Numbered from the stretch's first letter, positions 33,432 through 42,561 are shown. The stretch is DNA of 64,000 nt from Emticicia agri (GCA_945860265.1 CAMAQF010000001.1:1-64000); one strand, 5' to 3'. Translations and numbers: made by a program. The notes: generated by a model not told the origin, from the sequence alone.

Positions 33432-34946
33432 TTAATCCCTCACCACCAAAGTAACCACCGCCTCGGCAGGTGCTTCAATACTCGTACCTTTGATTTTACT
33501 ATGAGCTAAATTCTTATCTTTTGATGTGGTATAGGCATCAATTACTTGATTTTTTTTAATATTTGGCAATTCGATTCGCTGATTTTGAGCAGGATTCACA
33601 ATCACAACCACCAACTCTTTTGCACTTTTATAGGCCGAAACCATCAAATCTTTATTATCGGTTTCGATTTTTATTCGCTGCATTTGTGGTCTGACGAATC
33701 TTGAAAAATTACCAAATGTCCAAAGGAGCTTTGAGTCGTAGATTTCGGCATCAAATTTATTAATGTCGTTTTCGCCTTTTACACCATTATTGGCTACGTA
33801 AATCAAGCCATCTTTATAATCGTTGGCACTGACCGAAATCCACCAATGCCACGCTGAAGCATTCGCATAAGTCAAATCAGCATGAATAACTTTGGCTACA
33901 TACAAAGCAGTTTTCATGCCTAAATCTTGCCTATTTCCTTCATTTTCTCCAGCGTTATCGCCCAAAATACAATACTCTGACTGCCAATAATTGATTTTTT
34001 GTTGCTGAATTTTAGCCGCTAAATCTTGGCGTTTGCTGATTAGTTCGCTACTCGGTGAAGTCGTGAAATAGCTATGTCCACAAATCAGTTTTTCAACCGA
34101 ATTTAAGTTGCCAACGTAGTTTTTACTCGACTCCGAAAAGAAACTTTCAATCTGATTATCTTGCCCAACTTCACTTCGGTTACTCTTTGATTTGTACAAA
34201 TAATCAATCTGTGCGGCGTCTGTAATCACAAGCTTTGTACTTAGTTTTCTTTCGGCAATTTTTGTGTCGAGTTTCCGCACTGCCCAAGCCAAATCTTCAT
34301 TATTAATTGGCGTTCCTTCCTGCGAGCCAAATCCCGATTTTGATTTCGGACCCCAATCCCACTGCGGTTCGTTGAACGGACTGATAAAATCGAATTTAAG
34401 TTTTGCCGAAACCTCCGTCAGAAAACCAGTAAAATCATCTATTTTATTTTTATTGAAATTCCATTCGCCCAACTTGCCATTACCTATCGCTAACCCATTT
34501 TTTGTCATCGAAACTGGGGCAGAATTCAAGAAACCTAGCGTAAAATCTACTCCTTTGCGTTTGGCTGCATCCAAAAACCATTGTTGGCCAAGCTGTTTGT
34601 TCCAGTTATAATTTCCGTTCTCCAAAAAACATTCTGCTCGTCGCCATTCGTTTGTTATTTTGCTATCAATTCCTTGTTCTGTGCTGCCCGCACCAATATT
34701 AAATCGCCACATCGAAAGCCCAATTCCTTCGGGATTTCCTGCTTTGTCGAGTTTTTTGCTAAATAATAAGTTCGCAATTTTTTCTCGTTTTTCGATTGGA
34801 TAGTTTTCACCCACCATTTGCATCGACCAACAATCTGAAGCACCAAAACTGTGAATAGTTTGGTAAGTCGTTTTGGTATCAATTTTTAGTTTTTGAGAAA
34901 AACTAATTTGAGAAATGAAACTAAAAACAAGGAATATTTTTTTCAT
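33432..34946 (-). CDS. Secreted glycoside hydrolase family 30 enzyme
   Basis: 504 residues with a signal peptide (MKKIFLVFSFISQISFSQ). The GH30 (beta/alpha)8 barrel begins TIHSFGASDCWSMQMVGENY. The acid/base Glu193 is in ISPFNEPQWDWG and the nucleophile Glu324 in YWQSEYCILGD. A beta-rich C-terminal domain (SRFVRPQMQRI onward) is the usual GH30 side domain. The FNEPQWDWG context and overall length resemble endo-beta-1,6-galactanase or glucuronoxylanase-like members rather than glucosylceramidase; the substrate is not certain. It lies alone, without SusC/SusD genes nearby. Confidence 0.87.
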   Translation of the reverse strand: MKKIFLVFSFISQISFSQKLKIDTKTTYQTIHSFGASDCWSMQMVGENYPIEKREKIANLLFSKKLDKAGNPEGIGLSMWRFNIGAGSTEQGIDSKITNEWRRAECFLENGNYNWNKQLGQQWFLDAAKRKGVDFTLGFLNSAPVSMTKNGLAIGNGKLGEWNFNKNKIDDFTGFLTEVSAKLKFDFISPFNEPQWDWGPKSKSGFGSQEGTPINNEDLAWAVRKLDTKIAERKLSTKLVITDAAQIDYLYKSKSNRSEVGQDNQIESFFSESSKNYVGNLNSVEKLICGHSYFTTSPSSELISKRQDLAAKIQQQKINYWQSEYCILGDNAGENEGNRQDLGMKTALYVAKVIHADLTYANASAWHWWISVSANDYKDGLIYVANNGVKGENDINKFDAEIYDSKLLWTFGNFSRFVRPQMQRIKIETDNKDLMVSAYKSAKELVVVIVNPAQNQRIELPNIKKNQVIDAYTTSKDKNLAHSKIKGTSIEAPAEAVVTLVVRD

Positions 34947-35104
34947 TTATGACTGTATTATATAAAATGATGCTACAATTATACACAAAATCTTATTACC
35001 AATTCTTAATTCTTCAAACTCAACATTTCTTAAAACAAAAGAAACTCTCCAAGCCAAAGTTGTGTTTATATTTAGATAAGCTATTTATATTGCTACCCAA
35101 AATT

Positions 35105-37144
35105 ATGACATATAAACTCGTTTCTGATTACAAACCCACTGGTGACCAACCGCAGGCAATTGTCAAGCTCGTAGAGGGAATCAACAAAGGCGAACAATCA
35201 CAGGTTTTATTGGGGGTAACTGGATCAGGAAAAACCTTTACCGTTGCCAACGTAATTGCTCAACTCGACCGCCCAGTTTTGATTTTGAGTCATAATAAAA
35301 CCCTTGCCGCCCAACTTTATGGCGAGTTCAAAAGCTTTTTCCCCGATAATGCCGTTGAGTATTTTATTTCTTACTACGATTATTACCAGCCGGAAGCGTA
35401 CATTGCTACCACCAATACTTATATAGAAAAAGACCTCATGGTCAATGAAGAAATTGATAAACTTCGCCTTTCAACGGTTTCTTCTTTGATGTCGGGGCGT
35501 CGAGATGTCATTGTTATTGCATCGGTTTCGTGTATTTACGGTGCGGGAAATCCAACCGAAATGAAACGTAGTATTATTCAGATTGGTGTCGGATTGATTA
35601 TTTCTCGTAATCAGTTTCTTTTTCGTCTGGTCGAAATTTTATATTCTCGCACCGAAGCCGAATTTACTCGTGGAACTTTCAGAGTAAAAGGAGATACTGT
35701 TGACCTTTACCCAAGCTACGCTGACTTTGCTTTTAGGTTTATATTTTTCGGCGATGAAATCGAAGAAATTCAACGAATCGACCCAAATAATGGCAAAAAA
35801 CTAAGTTCTGAAAAGCAAATTGCTATATTTCCAGCCAATCTGTTCGTAACTGGTCGAGACGTAATGGCAAATGCCATGCATCAAATTCAAGATGAAATGG
35901 TGAAACAAGTTAAATATTTTGAGTCAGATGGTCGATTATTAGAAGCCCAAAGGATTCAAGAACGCACCGAATTTGACCTCGAAATGATGCGAGAATTGGG
36001 CTACTGCTCAGGTATCGAAAACTATTCACGCTATTTTGATAATCGCCAAGCAGGTCAACGCCCTTTCTGTTTGCTCGATTATTTCCCGCAAGATTATTTA
36101 ATGGTTGTTGATGAAAGTCACGCTTCAATGCCACAAATCAGAGCTATGTGGGGTGGCGACCGCTCACGCAAAGAATCGTTGGTTGAATACGGTTTTCGAC
36201 TTCCTTCGGCAATGGATAATCGTCCGCTAAAGTTTCAAGAATTTGAAGAAATGGTTGGACAGACGGTTTTTGTAAGTGCTACGCCAGCCGACTATGAAGT
36301 GCGTTTGACAGATGGTGTTGTTGTCGAACAAATTATTCGTCCAACGGGCTTGCTCGACCCCGAAATCGAGGTTCGTCCAAGTATCAACCAAATTGATGAT
36401 TTATTGGAAGAAATTAACTTGAGAGTTCAGCGAAAAGAGCGAGTTTTGATTACAACTTTGACCAAACGCATGGCCGAGGAATTAAGTAAATATCTCGATA
36501 AAGTAGGTATAAAAGGCCGATATATTCACTCCGAAGTAAAGACTTTCGACCGTGTAACAATCTTGCGGGAATTGCGTTTGGGCGTATTCGATGTTTTGGT
36601 TGGTGTAAACTTACTTCGTGAAGGTCTCGATTTACCCGAAGTATCGCTCGTGGCAATAATGGACGCTGACAAAGAAGGTTTCTTGCGTGATATTCGTTCT
36701 TTGATTCAAACCATTGGTCGTGCAGCACGTAACGAAAATGGCAAAGTTTTGATGTATGCCGACCGTATGACTGGCTCAATGGCAAAAGCAATTGATGAAA
36801 CAAATCGCCGCCGAGCAATTCAGATGGAATACAATACCGATAATGGAATTACGCCCAAAACTATCTTCAAATCGAGAGAAGCAATTATGGAGCAAACTTC
36901 AATTGCAGATAGCAAGGCTACAACCAAAATGTATTATAATGAGCCTGAGCAATTATCGCTCGCCGCCGATCCAATTGTGGGCTACATGACCAAACCACAA
37001 CTCGAAAAGCTCATAGAAGAAACCAAAAGAAAAATGGAACGTGCTGCCAAAGATTTGGATTTCTTAGAAGCCGCCAGATTTAGAGATGAAATTGGGCAGT
37101 TAAGAGAGAAGATAAAAAGCAGCACCAACACCCTCAATCCCTAA
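35105..37144 (+). CDS. uvrB: UvrABC system protein B
   Basis: 679 residues from the ATG at 35105 (MTYKLVSDYKPTGDQPQAIV). The open frame extends 52 codons upstream, but that part is basic, Leu/Gln-rich and unlike UvrB. Visible parts are the Walker A GVTGSGKT, the beta-hairpin YYDYYQPEAYIATTNTYIEK, helicase motifs (DESHASMPQIRAMWGGDRSR, SATPADYE, LREGLDLPEVSLVAIMDADK, QTIGRAARN) and the C-terminal UVR domain that binds UvrC. It verifies damage in nucleotide excision repair. The last residues (TNTLNP) and the stop codon lie inside a G+C-rich dispersed repeat shared with the ssb side. Confidence 0.95.
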   Translation: MTYKLVSDYKPTGDQPQAIVKLVEGINKGEQSQVLLGVTGSGKTFTVANVIAQLDRPVLILSHNKTLAAQLYGEFKSFFPDNAVEYFISYYDYYQPEAYIATTNTYIEKDLMVNEEIDKLRLSTVSSLMSGRRDVIVIASVSCIYGAGNPTEMKRSIIQIGVGLIISRNQFLFRLVEILYSRTEAEFTRGTFRVKGDTVDLYPSYADFAFRFIFFGDEIEEIQRIDPNNGKKLSSEKQIAIFPANLFVTGRDVMANAMHQIQDEMVKQVKYFESDGRLLEAQRIQERTEFDLEMMRELGYCSGIENYSRYFDNRQAGQRPFCLLDYFPQDYLMVVDESHASMPQIRAMWGGDRSRKESLVEYGFRLPSAMDNRPLKFQEFEEMVGQTVFVSATPADYEVRLTDGVVVEQIIRPTGLLDPEIEVRPSINQIDDLLEEINLRVQRKERVLITTLTKRMAEELSKYLDKVGIKGRYIHSEVKTFDRVTILRELRLGVFDVLVGVNLLREGLDLPEVSLVAIMDADKEGFLRDIRSLIQTIGRAARNENGKVLMYADRMTGSMAKAIDETNRRRAIQMEYNTDNGITPKTIFKSREAIMEQTSIADSKATTKMYYNEPEQLSLAADPIVGYMTKPQLEKLIEETKRKMERAAKDLDFLEAARFRDEIGQLREKIKSSTNTLNP

Positions 37145-37236
37145 AGGGGAGCAAAAATTAAATTCAAGAATTGTTTTCAATTCTTGAATTTACAAAAAAG
37201 CGTAGAAACAGGAACTCCCCTTCTGGGGTTGAGGAT
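37130..37236. repeat. Inverted G+C-rich repeat plus long hairpin between uvrB and ssb
   Basis: Left arm CCCTCAATCCCTAAAGGGGAG (37131-37151, includes the uvrB stop), right arm AACTCCCCTTCTGGGGTTG (37213 on) in opposite orientation. Between them is a perfect 14-bp stem with a TTTT loop at 37160-37191. The arms belong to the repeat type found inside the glycosyltransferase gene. The unit probably ends transcription of both convergent genes. Confidence 0.65.
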
Positions 37237-37240
37237 GGAT

Positions 37241-37720
37241 TTAAAATGGCAAATCATCACTATTCCCGCCAACTAAATCGGGTGGCGGTGGCATTGGTAC
37301 TGGGGCAACTTTCGGTGTATAATTATTCGAGCTTCCACTGTTTCCAGCATAGGCAGGAGCGGCACCTTCGCCATCACTTCCTGCAGCACGTCCACTACCA
37401 ATCAATTGCAACGAATTTCCTCTGATTTTCACAGTATTACGTTCAATTCCTTCTTTGTCAGTCCATTTTTCAGTACGGATTCTTCCCTCAACGTATGCCA
37501 TATCACCTTTTTTTAGGTATTGTTCGGCTATATTTGCTAATCCTTCCCACATTTCGATGCGGTGCCATTCGGTTTGTTCTACTTTTACACCTTCTTTATT
37601 ATTGTAGCTTTCGGAGGTAGCAATACTAAAAGTTACTACTTTTCCTCCGCTTGGAAGCGTTCTTACTTCTGGGTCAGAGCCAAGACGGCCTAACAAAATC
37701 ACTTTATTTACTCCAGCCAT
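37241..37720 (-). CDS. ssb: Single-stranded DNA-binding protein
   Basis: 159 residues: an N-terminal OB-fold (residues 1-107: GVNKVILLGRLGSDPEVRTL, YVEGRIRTEKWTDKEG), a Gly/Ser/Pro-rich linker (YAGNSGSSNNYTPKVAPVP) and the acidic tip DDLPF, which docks partner proteins. It coats single-stranded DNA in replication and repair. It is downstream of mutY on the same strand; in many Bacteroidota mutY-ssb is followed by gldE/gldD, but here uvrB converges instead. Confidence 0.95.
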   Translation of the reverse strand: MAGVNKVILLGRLGSDPEVRTLPSGGKVVTFSIATSESYNNKEGVKVEQTEWHRIEMWEGLANIAEQYLKKGDMAYVEGRIRTEKWTDKEGIERNTVKIRGNSLQLIGSGRAAGSDGEGAAPAYAGNSGSSNNYTPKVAPVPMPPPPDLVGGNSDDLPF

Positions 37721-37917
37721 TTTAAAAAATTGTTTAAAGATTGATACGTAAATTTATAAAAAACTCAATAGATTACAAACCTAATAATATACAAAAAGTC
37801 TGAATGACTTTAACTCGAATAGGCCCAAATGAAATTCGGGGAAAACCTTTTAGAGATGTTAACAACCACAGCGTGGTTGAACAAAATAGTCTAAGGAAAA
37901 CATCTTTACTTTCTTCC

Positions 37918-38970
37918 TTAAAACCAAAAACTTTTGAGGTACTTATCTATCAAAATCGGTTTTGGTAAAACTTCAACTTCATCCAATGAATAAAAGGCAT
38001 ATCCTATGGGAGTGGCAACTTCTTCATTCAAAACAATGTGCCAAAACCTTGCCTCAATTCGTTGATGCGTCAAGATATGTATATAAATTTCAGAATGACC
38101 CTTAATTATTGCTTTCGACAGCGTTTCTTGCAAAAAGTCACATTTTATTTCATCAAGTTGCGAAAGTTTTTCTTCGTTTTCTACCAAATAAAAATCATTA
38201 AGTCCAGTCCAAACATCTCCTTCGGGGCGTTGGTGCATCAAAAAAGTATCCTTGTATTCAATGACAAAATAATCAAAGAAGCGATTCCTCACTTTTACTT
38301 TTTTCGATTTTATCGGCAAAATCGTCTGCATTCCTTTCGCATTTGCCACACAAGAATCAGCAAACACGCAATACATACAATCAGGATTCGATGGCGTGCA
38401 GTGAATTGCCCCAAACTCCATAATCGCTTGATTATAAGTACTTGGCAATTCGGTAGAAATGAGTTTATTGGCCAATACGCTAAAAATATTCTTTGCTTCG
38501 TGGCTCGAAATATCAGTTTCTATGCCAAAAACTCTAGCCAAAACTCTAAAAACATTCCCATCAACCACCGCCACCTTTTCATCAAAAGCAAATGAGGCAA
38601 TCGCCGCCGCAGTATAAGGGCCAATACCTTTTAATTTAAGCAGATCTTCATAATTACTAGGAAAAATTCCATCAAAGTCATTTACTACGATTTTGGCCGT
38701 GGTGTACATATTTCTCGCCCTAGAATAATATCCTAAACCTTGCCAAAGTCTTAGTACTTCTTGCTCATCAGCATTTGCCAAAGCCTTAACGGTTGGATAA
38801 TGTTGTACAAACTTTTCGTAATATGGCGAACCTTGTGCCACCCGAGTTTGTTGCAAGATAACCTCTGAGAGCCAAATTTTATATGGGTCTTTGGTTTTTC
38901 GCCATGGCAGGTCTCTTTTTTTGGTGTGATACCAAAGAATTAATATTTCGGAAAAAGCCCTTGTTTCCAA
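37918..38970 (-). CDS. mutY: A/G-specific adenine glycosylase
   Basis: 350 residues. The catalytic domain has LPWRKTKDPYKIWLSEVILQ, the helix-hairpin-helix LLKLKGIGPYTAAAIASFAF and the catalytic Asp in VAVVDGNVFRVLAR. The 4Fe-4S cysteines are in CTPSNPDCMYCVFADSC (spacing 6-2-5). The C-terminal Nudix-like domain that reads 8-oxoG is present. The enzyme removes adenine opposite 8-oxoguanine. The start is TTG at 38968-38970; a stop lies two codons upstream in frame, so no ATG is possible there. Confidence 0.94.
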   Translation of the reverse strand: METRAFSEILILWYHTKKRDLPWRKTKDPYKIWLSEVILQQTRVAQGSPYYEKFVQHYPTVKALANADEQEVLRLWQGLGYYSRARNMYTTAKIVVNDFDGIFPSNYEDLLKLKGIGPYTAAAIASFAFDEKVAVVDGNVFRVLARVFGIETDISSHEAKNIFSVLANKLISTELPSTYNQAIMEFGAIHCTPSNPDCMYCVFADSCVANAKGMQTILPIKSKKVKVRNRFFDYFVIEYKDTFLMHQRPEGDVWTGLNDFYLVENEEKLSQLDEIKCDFLQETLSKAIIKGHSEIYIHILTHQRIEARFWHIVLNEEVATPIGYAFYSLDEVEVLPKPILIDKYLKSFWF

Positions 38971-39094
38971 TTTTTATAGAAGTTTGATACAGGTATACAA
39001 GAAAAGAAAAAAATGTTATTAACAGTTTTTTTGTGCCAATTTATTTTATAAACAACTAATTATGAAGTAATTACAAAAATAAAAATAAAACTTT

Positions 39095-39127
39095 TTTGGG
39101 AGAGTATTTATAAATCCACTATATTTG
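39095..39127 (+). promoter_or_regulatory. Promoter of the HU gene
   Basis: TTTG at 39095-39098, 21-base spacer, TATATTTG at 39120-39127, fitting the Bacteroidota consensus. It implies an untranslated leader of about 130 bases before the GTG start. Confidence 0.6.
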
Positions 39128-39265
39128 CAACTATATAATATATTAAAGAGTTTAAATATTTTATAGCGAAGTTTTCAATCCTGAATCCTTTACTGCAAAA
39201 ATTACTGTATTTTACTCTGATATTTTTTGAAAGTTAATTGATAAACTAAATAAACGTTTTTACTC

Positions 39266-39550
39266 GTGACCAAAGCAGAAGTTATCGTTGCAATTGCCGA
39301 CAAAACTGGCGTAGACAAAGCAAGTGTATCCACAACACTTGAATCATTTTTTGAAATTGTAAAGGACACATTGGGACAAGGAGATGCAGTTTATGTGAGA
39401 GGTTTCGGAAGTTTCGTAAACAAACACAGAGCTGCTAAAAAAGCTCGTAATATTTCGGCAAAAACTACCGTAATGGTTCCTGCCCATTCTGTTCCAGGTT
39501 TCAAACCAGCCAAAGAATTTACTGAACAAGTAAAGGCATCAGTAAAATAA
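39266..39550 (+). CDS. hup: HU family DNA-binding protein
   Basis: 94 residues, starting with GTG (39266-39268): TKAEVIVAIADKTGVDKASV. The conserved core GQGDAVYVRGFGSFVNKHRA leads into the DNA-binding arm, and the FKPAKEFTEQVK tail is typical. Dimers bend DNA and shape the nucleoid. The proline at the arm tip is replaced by the sequence MVPAHSVPGFKP, as in many Bacteroidota members. In this phylum HU is commonly next to the RNase G gene, as here. A long leader precedes it. Confidence 0.92.
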   Translation: MTKAEVIVAIADKTGVDKASVSTTLESFFEIVKDTLGQGDAVYVRGFGSFVNKHRAAKKARNISAKTTVMVPAHSVPGFKPAKEFTEQVKASVK

Positions 39551-39583
39551 TCTTTTAGAATATTATTGTATTTAGTTGAATAA

Positions 39584-39618
39584 ATCACGGGTAGCTTAAC
39601 AAATAGGTTATCCGTGAT
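39584..39618 (+). terminator. Hairpin between HU and TPR genes
   Basis: ATCACGGGTA / TATCCGTGAT (one G-T pair) with inner TAAC / GTTA. No T-run follows, so it may attenuate or stabilise the HU transcript rather than end it. Confidence 0.45.
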
Positions 39619-39648
39619 GTTCATTAAAGATACCATAATCAAAAAAAC

Positions 39649-40488
39649 ATGAAAAAAAACTTCATTATTCTGATTGTCGTTGCGGTAGCCCTCACGGGCT
39701 TTCTTTATTCTCGCCCAAAGGTAGTCGTGAAAGACGAAGCAAAAGCGAATAGAGATAAAGTTTCGGAAACAAAGTCGGCTGAAAAACACACTGATGATGA
39801 TGGCCATGACCACGAAGAAACTTCACAAGCACCTAAACTTTCGGCAGAACAGGAAAAACAACTAGCAGTATTTAAGCAAAAACTCACTTCGGCAAGCGAT
39901 AAAAAACCTTTGTACCAGCAAATCGCCCAAGTTTTTATTAATGCAAATCGTTATGATAGTGCCGCGGTTTATGCAGAAAAGATTGCTTTAACAAATCCGA
40001 CTACCGAAAATTGGATGCGTGCTGGAGATACTTATTATCAGGCATTTACATTATCGCTTCGCCAAGAAAATGTAAGTAATTATGCCGAAAAAACTCGCTT
40101 GTGCTACCAAAAAGTATTGGAGAATAACCCAAGACAGCTTCAAGCCAAAACTAATTTGGCAATGACTTATGTGCAGTCAGACTCGCCAATGCAAGCAATT
40201 ATGATGCTTCGTGAGGTAATTACTGAAGAACCTAATTTTGAGCCAGCGTTAATGAATTTGGGCGTACTTTCAATGCAATCTGGGCAGTATGACAAAGCTG
40301 CTGACCGCTTCAAACAGGTTATCCGAATCAATCCCAAAAATGTTAATGCACTACTGGGATTAGGGTATAGTTTAATCGAATTAAAGCAAAAATCGCAAGC
40401 AAAAATTATTTTTGAGGACTTGAAGAAAAACGTTAAAGAGCCAACTTTATTAGAAGAAGTAAATAAGGCCTTGGAGAGTTTAAAATAA
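39649..40488 (+). CDS. Membrane-anchored tetratricopeptide repeat protein
   Basis: 279 residues. An N-terminal membrane helix (FIILIVVAVALTGFLYS) is followed by a charged linker with a His/Asp patch (KHTDDDGHDHEET) and about four TPR units in the C-terminal half (NPTTENWMRAGDTYYQAF, NPRQLQAKTNLAMTYVQ, EPNFEPALMNLGVLSMQSG, NPKNVNALLGLGYSLIELK). The soluble part should face the periplasm and serve as a protein-binding scaffold. It is between HU and RNase G, a conserved position in Bacteroidota; the partner is unknown. The promoter of the next gene begins within its last codons. Confidence 0.85.
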   Translation: MKKNFIILIVVAVALTGFLYSRPKVVVKDEAKANRDKVSETKSAEKHTDDDGHDHEETSQAPKLSAEQEKQLAVFKQKLTSASDKKPLYQQIAQVFINANRYDSAAVYAEKIALTNPTTENWMRAGDTYYQAFTLSLRQENVSNYAEKTRLCYQKVLENNPRQLQAKTNLAMTYVQSDSPMQAIMMLREVITEEPNFEPALMNLGVLSMQSGQYDKAADRFKQVIRINPKNVNALLGLGYSLIELKQKSQAKIIFEDLKKNVKEPTLLEEVNKALESLK

Positions 40489-40501
40489 TTTGTTATCTTT
40501 G
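40471..40501 (+). promoter_or_regulatory. Promoter for the 29-residue protein and rng
   Basis: TTG at 40471-40473, 20-base spacer, TATCTTTG at 40494-40501. The upstream half overlaps the end of the TPR gene. It predicts a transcript starting about 90 bases before the small ORF. Confidence 0.6.
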
Positions 40502-40598
40502 CGGTTCGATAAAAAAACCTCATTTAGAATTTTTGAATGAGTTAATTAAGAAAAAATAAATTTCAAATATTCCTTCGGGAAAATAAATTACTACTATC

Positions 40599-40688
40599 AT
40601 GCCTTGCGGAAAGAAAAGAAAAGGTCACAAAATGGCCACGCACAAAAGAAAGAAGCGTCTTAGAAAGAATCGTCACAAGAAAAAATAA
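40599..40688 (+). CDS. 29-residue Lys/Arg-rich small protein
   Basis: ATG to TAA, reading MPCGKKRKGHKMATHKRKKR then LRKNRHKKK. Nineteen of 29 residues are basic (11 Lys, 5 Arg, 3 His), as in very small ribosomal or RNA-binding proteins. It is preceded by a good promoter and followed by rng, and similar short basic ORFs stand before RNase G in other Bacteroidota as far as I recall. A ribosome-associated role is likely but is an inference. It is too short for most gene finders. Confidence 0.8.
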   Translation: MPCGKKRKGHKMATHKRKKRLRKNRHKKK

Positions 40689-40699
40689 TTTTTCTTAGG

Positions 40700-40743
40700 T
40701 TTAGCAGCATAATTTTTTCTAAATGAAATCTTATTCTGCTAAA
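40700..40743 (+). promoter_or_regulatory. Hairpin in the leader of rng
   Basis: TTTAGCAG / CTGCTAAA, an 8-bp stem with a 28-base loop between the small ORF and rng. It could be an RNase E/G self-regulation site or a weak terminator; neither is shown. Confidence 0.35.
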
Positions 40744-40801
40744 CTTACTCCATTTTTTAGTTAAATCATTATTCAATAACCCCCTCGATTCTACCTCAAT
40801 T

Positions 40802-42352
40802 TTGAGCAACGAATTATATATCAGTACCACACAGAAAGGTGATAGAATAGCCCTTGTTCAAGACAAGCGATTAATCGAATATCACTTTGACGAGACGGAA
40901 CACCAGTTTTCCGTCGGAGATATCTATTTGGGGGTAGTTAAAAAAGTTGTGCAAGGAAACAATGCCGCTTTTGTTGACGTTGGATATGACAAAGATGGTT
41001 TTCTTCACTACAATGAGATTATCACGTACAATTCTCTCAACAAATTCGTTAAAGACGTCATTGCCAAACGCCCAGTTCATCTTCGTTTGAAAGGTTTCAA
41101 AATGGAACCCGAAATCGAAAAATTTGGCAAAATCAATGATGTTATTTCGAAAAACACCCCAGTACTTATACAGGTTGTTAAAGAGCCAATCTCAACCAAA
41201 GGGCCACGTCTTTCTTGCGATATTTCGATTGCAGGACGAAATGTGGTTTTAGTGCCTTTTGGTAATTCGGTAAATATTTCTAAGAAAATCACTAACAAGC
41301 AAGAGCGTCAAAGATTGCACAAAATGGTGTCGTCGGTGAAGCCCGAAAACTTTGCAGTGATTGTGCGAACAGTGGCCGAAGGAAAGGACATGGACGAGCT
41401 AAGTCGTGATATTGAGTTTTGTGTAGAAAAATGGGAAGAGGGGATGAAGTCCCTGCGTGATGCCAAGCCACGTGACCGTATCATCAGCGAGATGGGTCGA
41501 GCTTCGTCAATTTTGAGAGATATGCTCAATGATGATTTCGACAATATTTATGTTGATACAAAAGAAAATTTTGAAGGTGTAAAAACTTTCTTGCATACCA
41601 TTGCACCCGACAAAGAGAAAATTTTGAAACTCCACACGGGTAAAAACAAACTTTTTGAGCAATACGGTATCGAAAAACAAATAAAATCGTTGTTTGGACG
41701 CTCAGTTAGCTTACAAAATGGTGGCTATTTGATTATCGAACATACGGAAGCACTTCACGTTATTGACGTTAACAGCGGCAATAAATCAACACAAGAAGAC
41801 GACCAAGAGTCAACAGCATTAGCTGTAAACTTAGAAGCGGCTAAAGAGTTGTGTCGTCAGTTACGTATGCGTGACATGGGTGGAATTATCGTAGTCGATT
41901 TCATTGACATGAAGAAAAGCGAGAACCGTCGCTTGATTCAAGAAGCAATGAAAGATGAAATGAAAGGAGACCGCTCGAAATATACAATTCTTCCGATTTC
42001 AAAATTTGGTTTACTGCAAATCACTCGTCAGCGTGTTCGTCCAGAAATGAACATCGTTACTCGTGAAACCTGTCCTTCATGTAGTGGAACAGGTACGATT
42101 CAGGCGAGTATCATTGTTACAGATTTGATTGAAAACAACCTTGATTATATCCTTTCAAAACAAAATGAAAGTGGTATAAGCATTGTACTACATCCGTTTA
42201 TCTATGCCTATTATCGAGAAGGACTTATTTCAAAACAAATGAAATGGTTCTTGAAATATAGATTATGGGTAAAACTTGTCAAAGATTCTTCTATCGGTAT
42301 CACCGAATTTCATTTCATTAATAAATTGGGTGATGAAATTGAGATTGGGTAA
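40802..42352 (+). CDS. rng: Ribonuclease G/E family endoribonuclease
   Basis: 516 residues, RNase G size. The start is TTG (40802-40804): SNELYISTTQKGDRIALVQ matches family N-termini. An S1 RNA-binding domain (GDIYLGVVKKVVQGNNAAFV) is followed by the RNase H-like and DNase I-like catalytic region with the Mg-binding Asp residues in LHVIDVNSGNKST and IIVVDFIDMK, and the Zn-link CPSCSGTGTIQ. It cleaves single-stranded AU-rich RNA in rRNA maturation and mRNA decay. It probably shares a transcript with the 29-residue protein. Confidence 0.94.
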   Translation: MSNELYISTTQKGDRIALVQDKRLIEYHFDETEHQFSVGDIYLGVVKKVVQGNNAAFVDVGYDKDGFLHYNEIITYNSLNKFVKDVIAKRPVHLRLKGFKMEPEIEKFGKINDVISKNTPVLIQVVKEPISTKGPRLSCDISIAGRNVVLVPFGNSVNISKKITNKQERQRLHKMVSSVKPENFAVIVRTVAEGKDMDELSRDIEFCVEKWEEGMKSLRDAKPRDRIISEMGRASSILRDMLNDDFDNIYVDTKENFEGVKTFLHTIAPDKEKILKLHTGKNKLFEQYGIEKQIKSLFGRSVSLQNGGYLIIEHTEALHVIDVNSGNKSTQEDDQESTALAVNLEAAKELCRQLRMRDMGGIIVVDFIDMKKSENRRLIQEAMKDEMKGDRSKYTILPISKFGLLQITRQRVRPEMNIVTRETCPSCSGTGTIQASIIVTDLIENNLDYILSKQNESGISIVLHPFIYAYYREGLISKQMKWFLKYRLWVKLVKDSSIGITEFHFINKLGDEIEIG

Positions 42353-42363
42353 TTATTAGATAA

Positions 42364-42561
42364 GGCATAATATCCCTATCAGACTTCAATTTAAAACAGT
42401 CTAATGTTCAGATTTTATCTGAAAATAAGCTCGTATATTTGGCAATTGCTTCAAACGCTGACTATACCGTTTCACAAGACCGACACCTCCATGCACTCAA
42501 AAAACTACAGTTTCCAAAATTAAATATATTGAAAATTCATCAATTTGAGAAGGTTTTTTAA
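42364..42561 (+). pseudogene. C-terminal fragment of a PIN-domain protein
   Basis: An open frame without a start codon, bounded upstream by TAA (42361-42363), reads LSENKLVYLAIASNADYTVS then QDRHLHALKKLQFPKLNIL and ends with FEKVF. This matches the C-terminal half of PIN-domain (VapC-like, COG2402-type) nucleases, where the N-K-x-x-x-x-A-x-x-x-x-A-D block holds the metal-binding Asp. The N-terminal half with the first catalytic Asp is absent, and no antitoxin is near. It is a relic of a toxin-antitoxin gene just after rng. Confidence 0.65.

Noticed and set aside
34949-35104. 52-codon upstream extension of uvrB
   Set aside because: The translation is basic and unlike any UvrB N-terminus; the ATG at 35105 gives the standard start.
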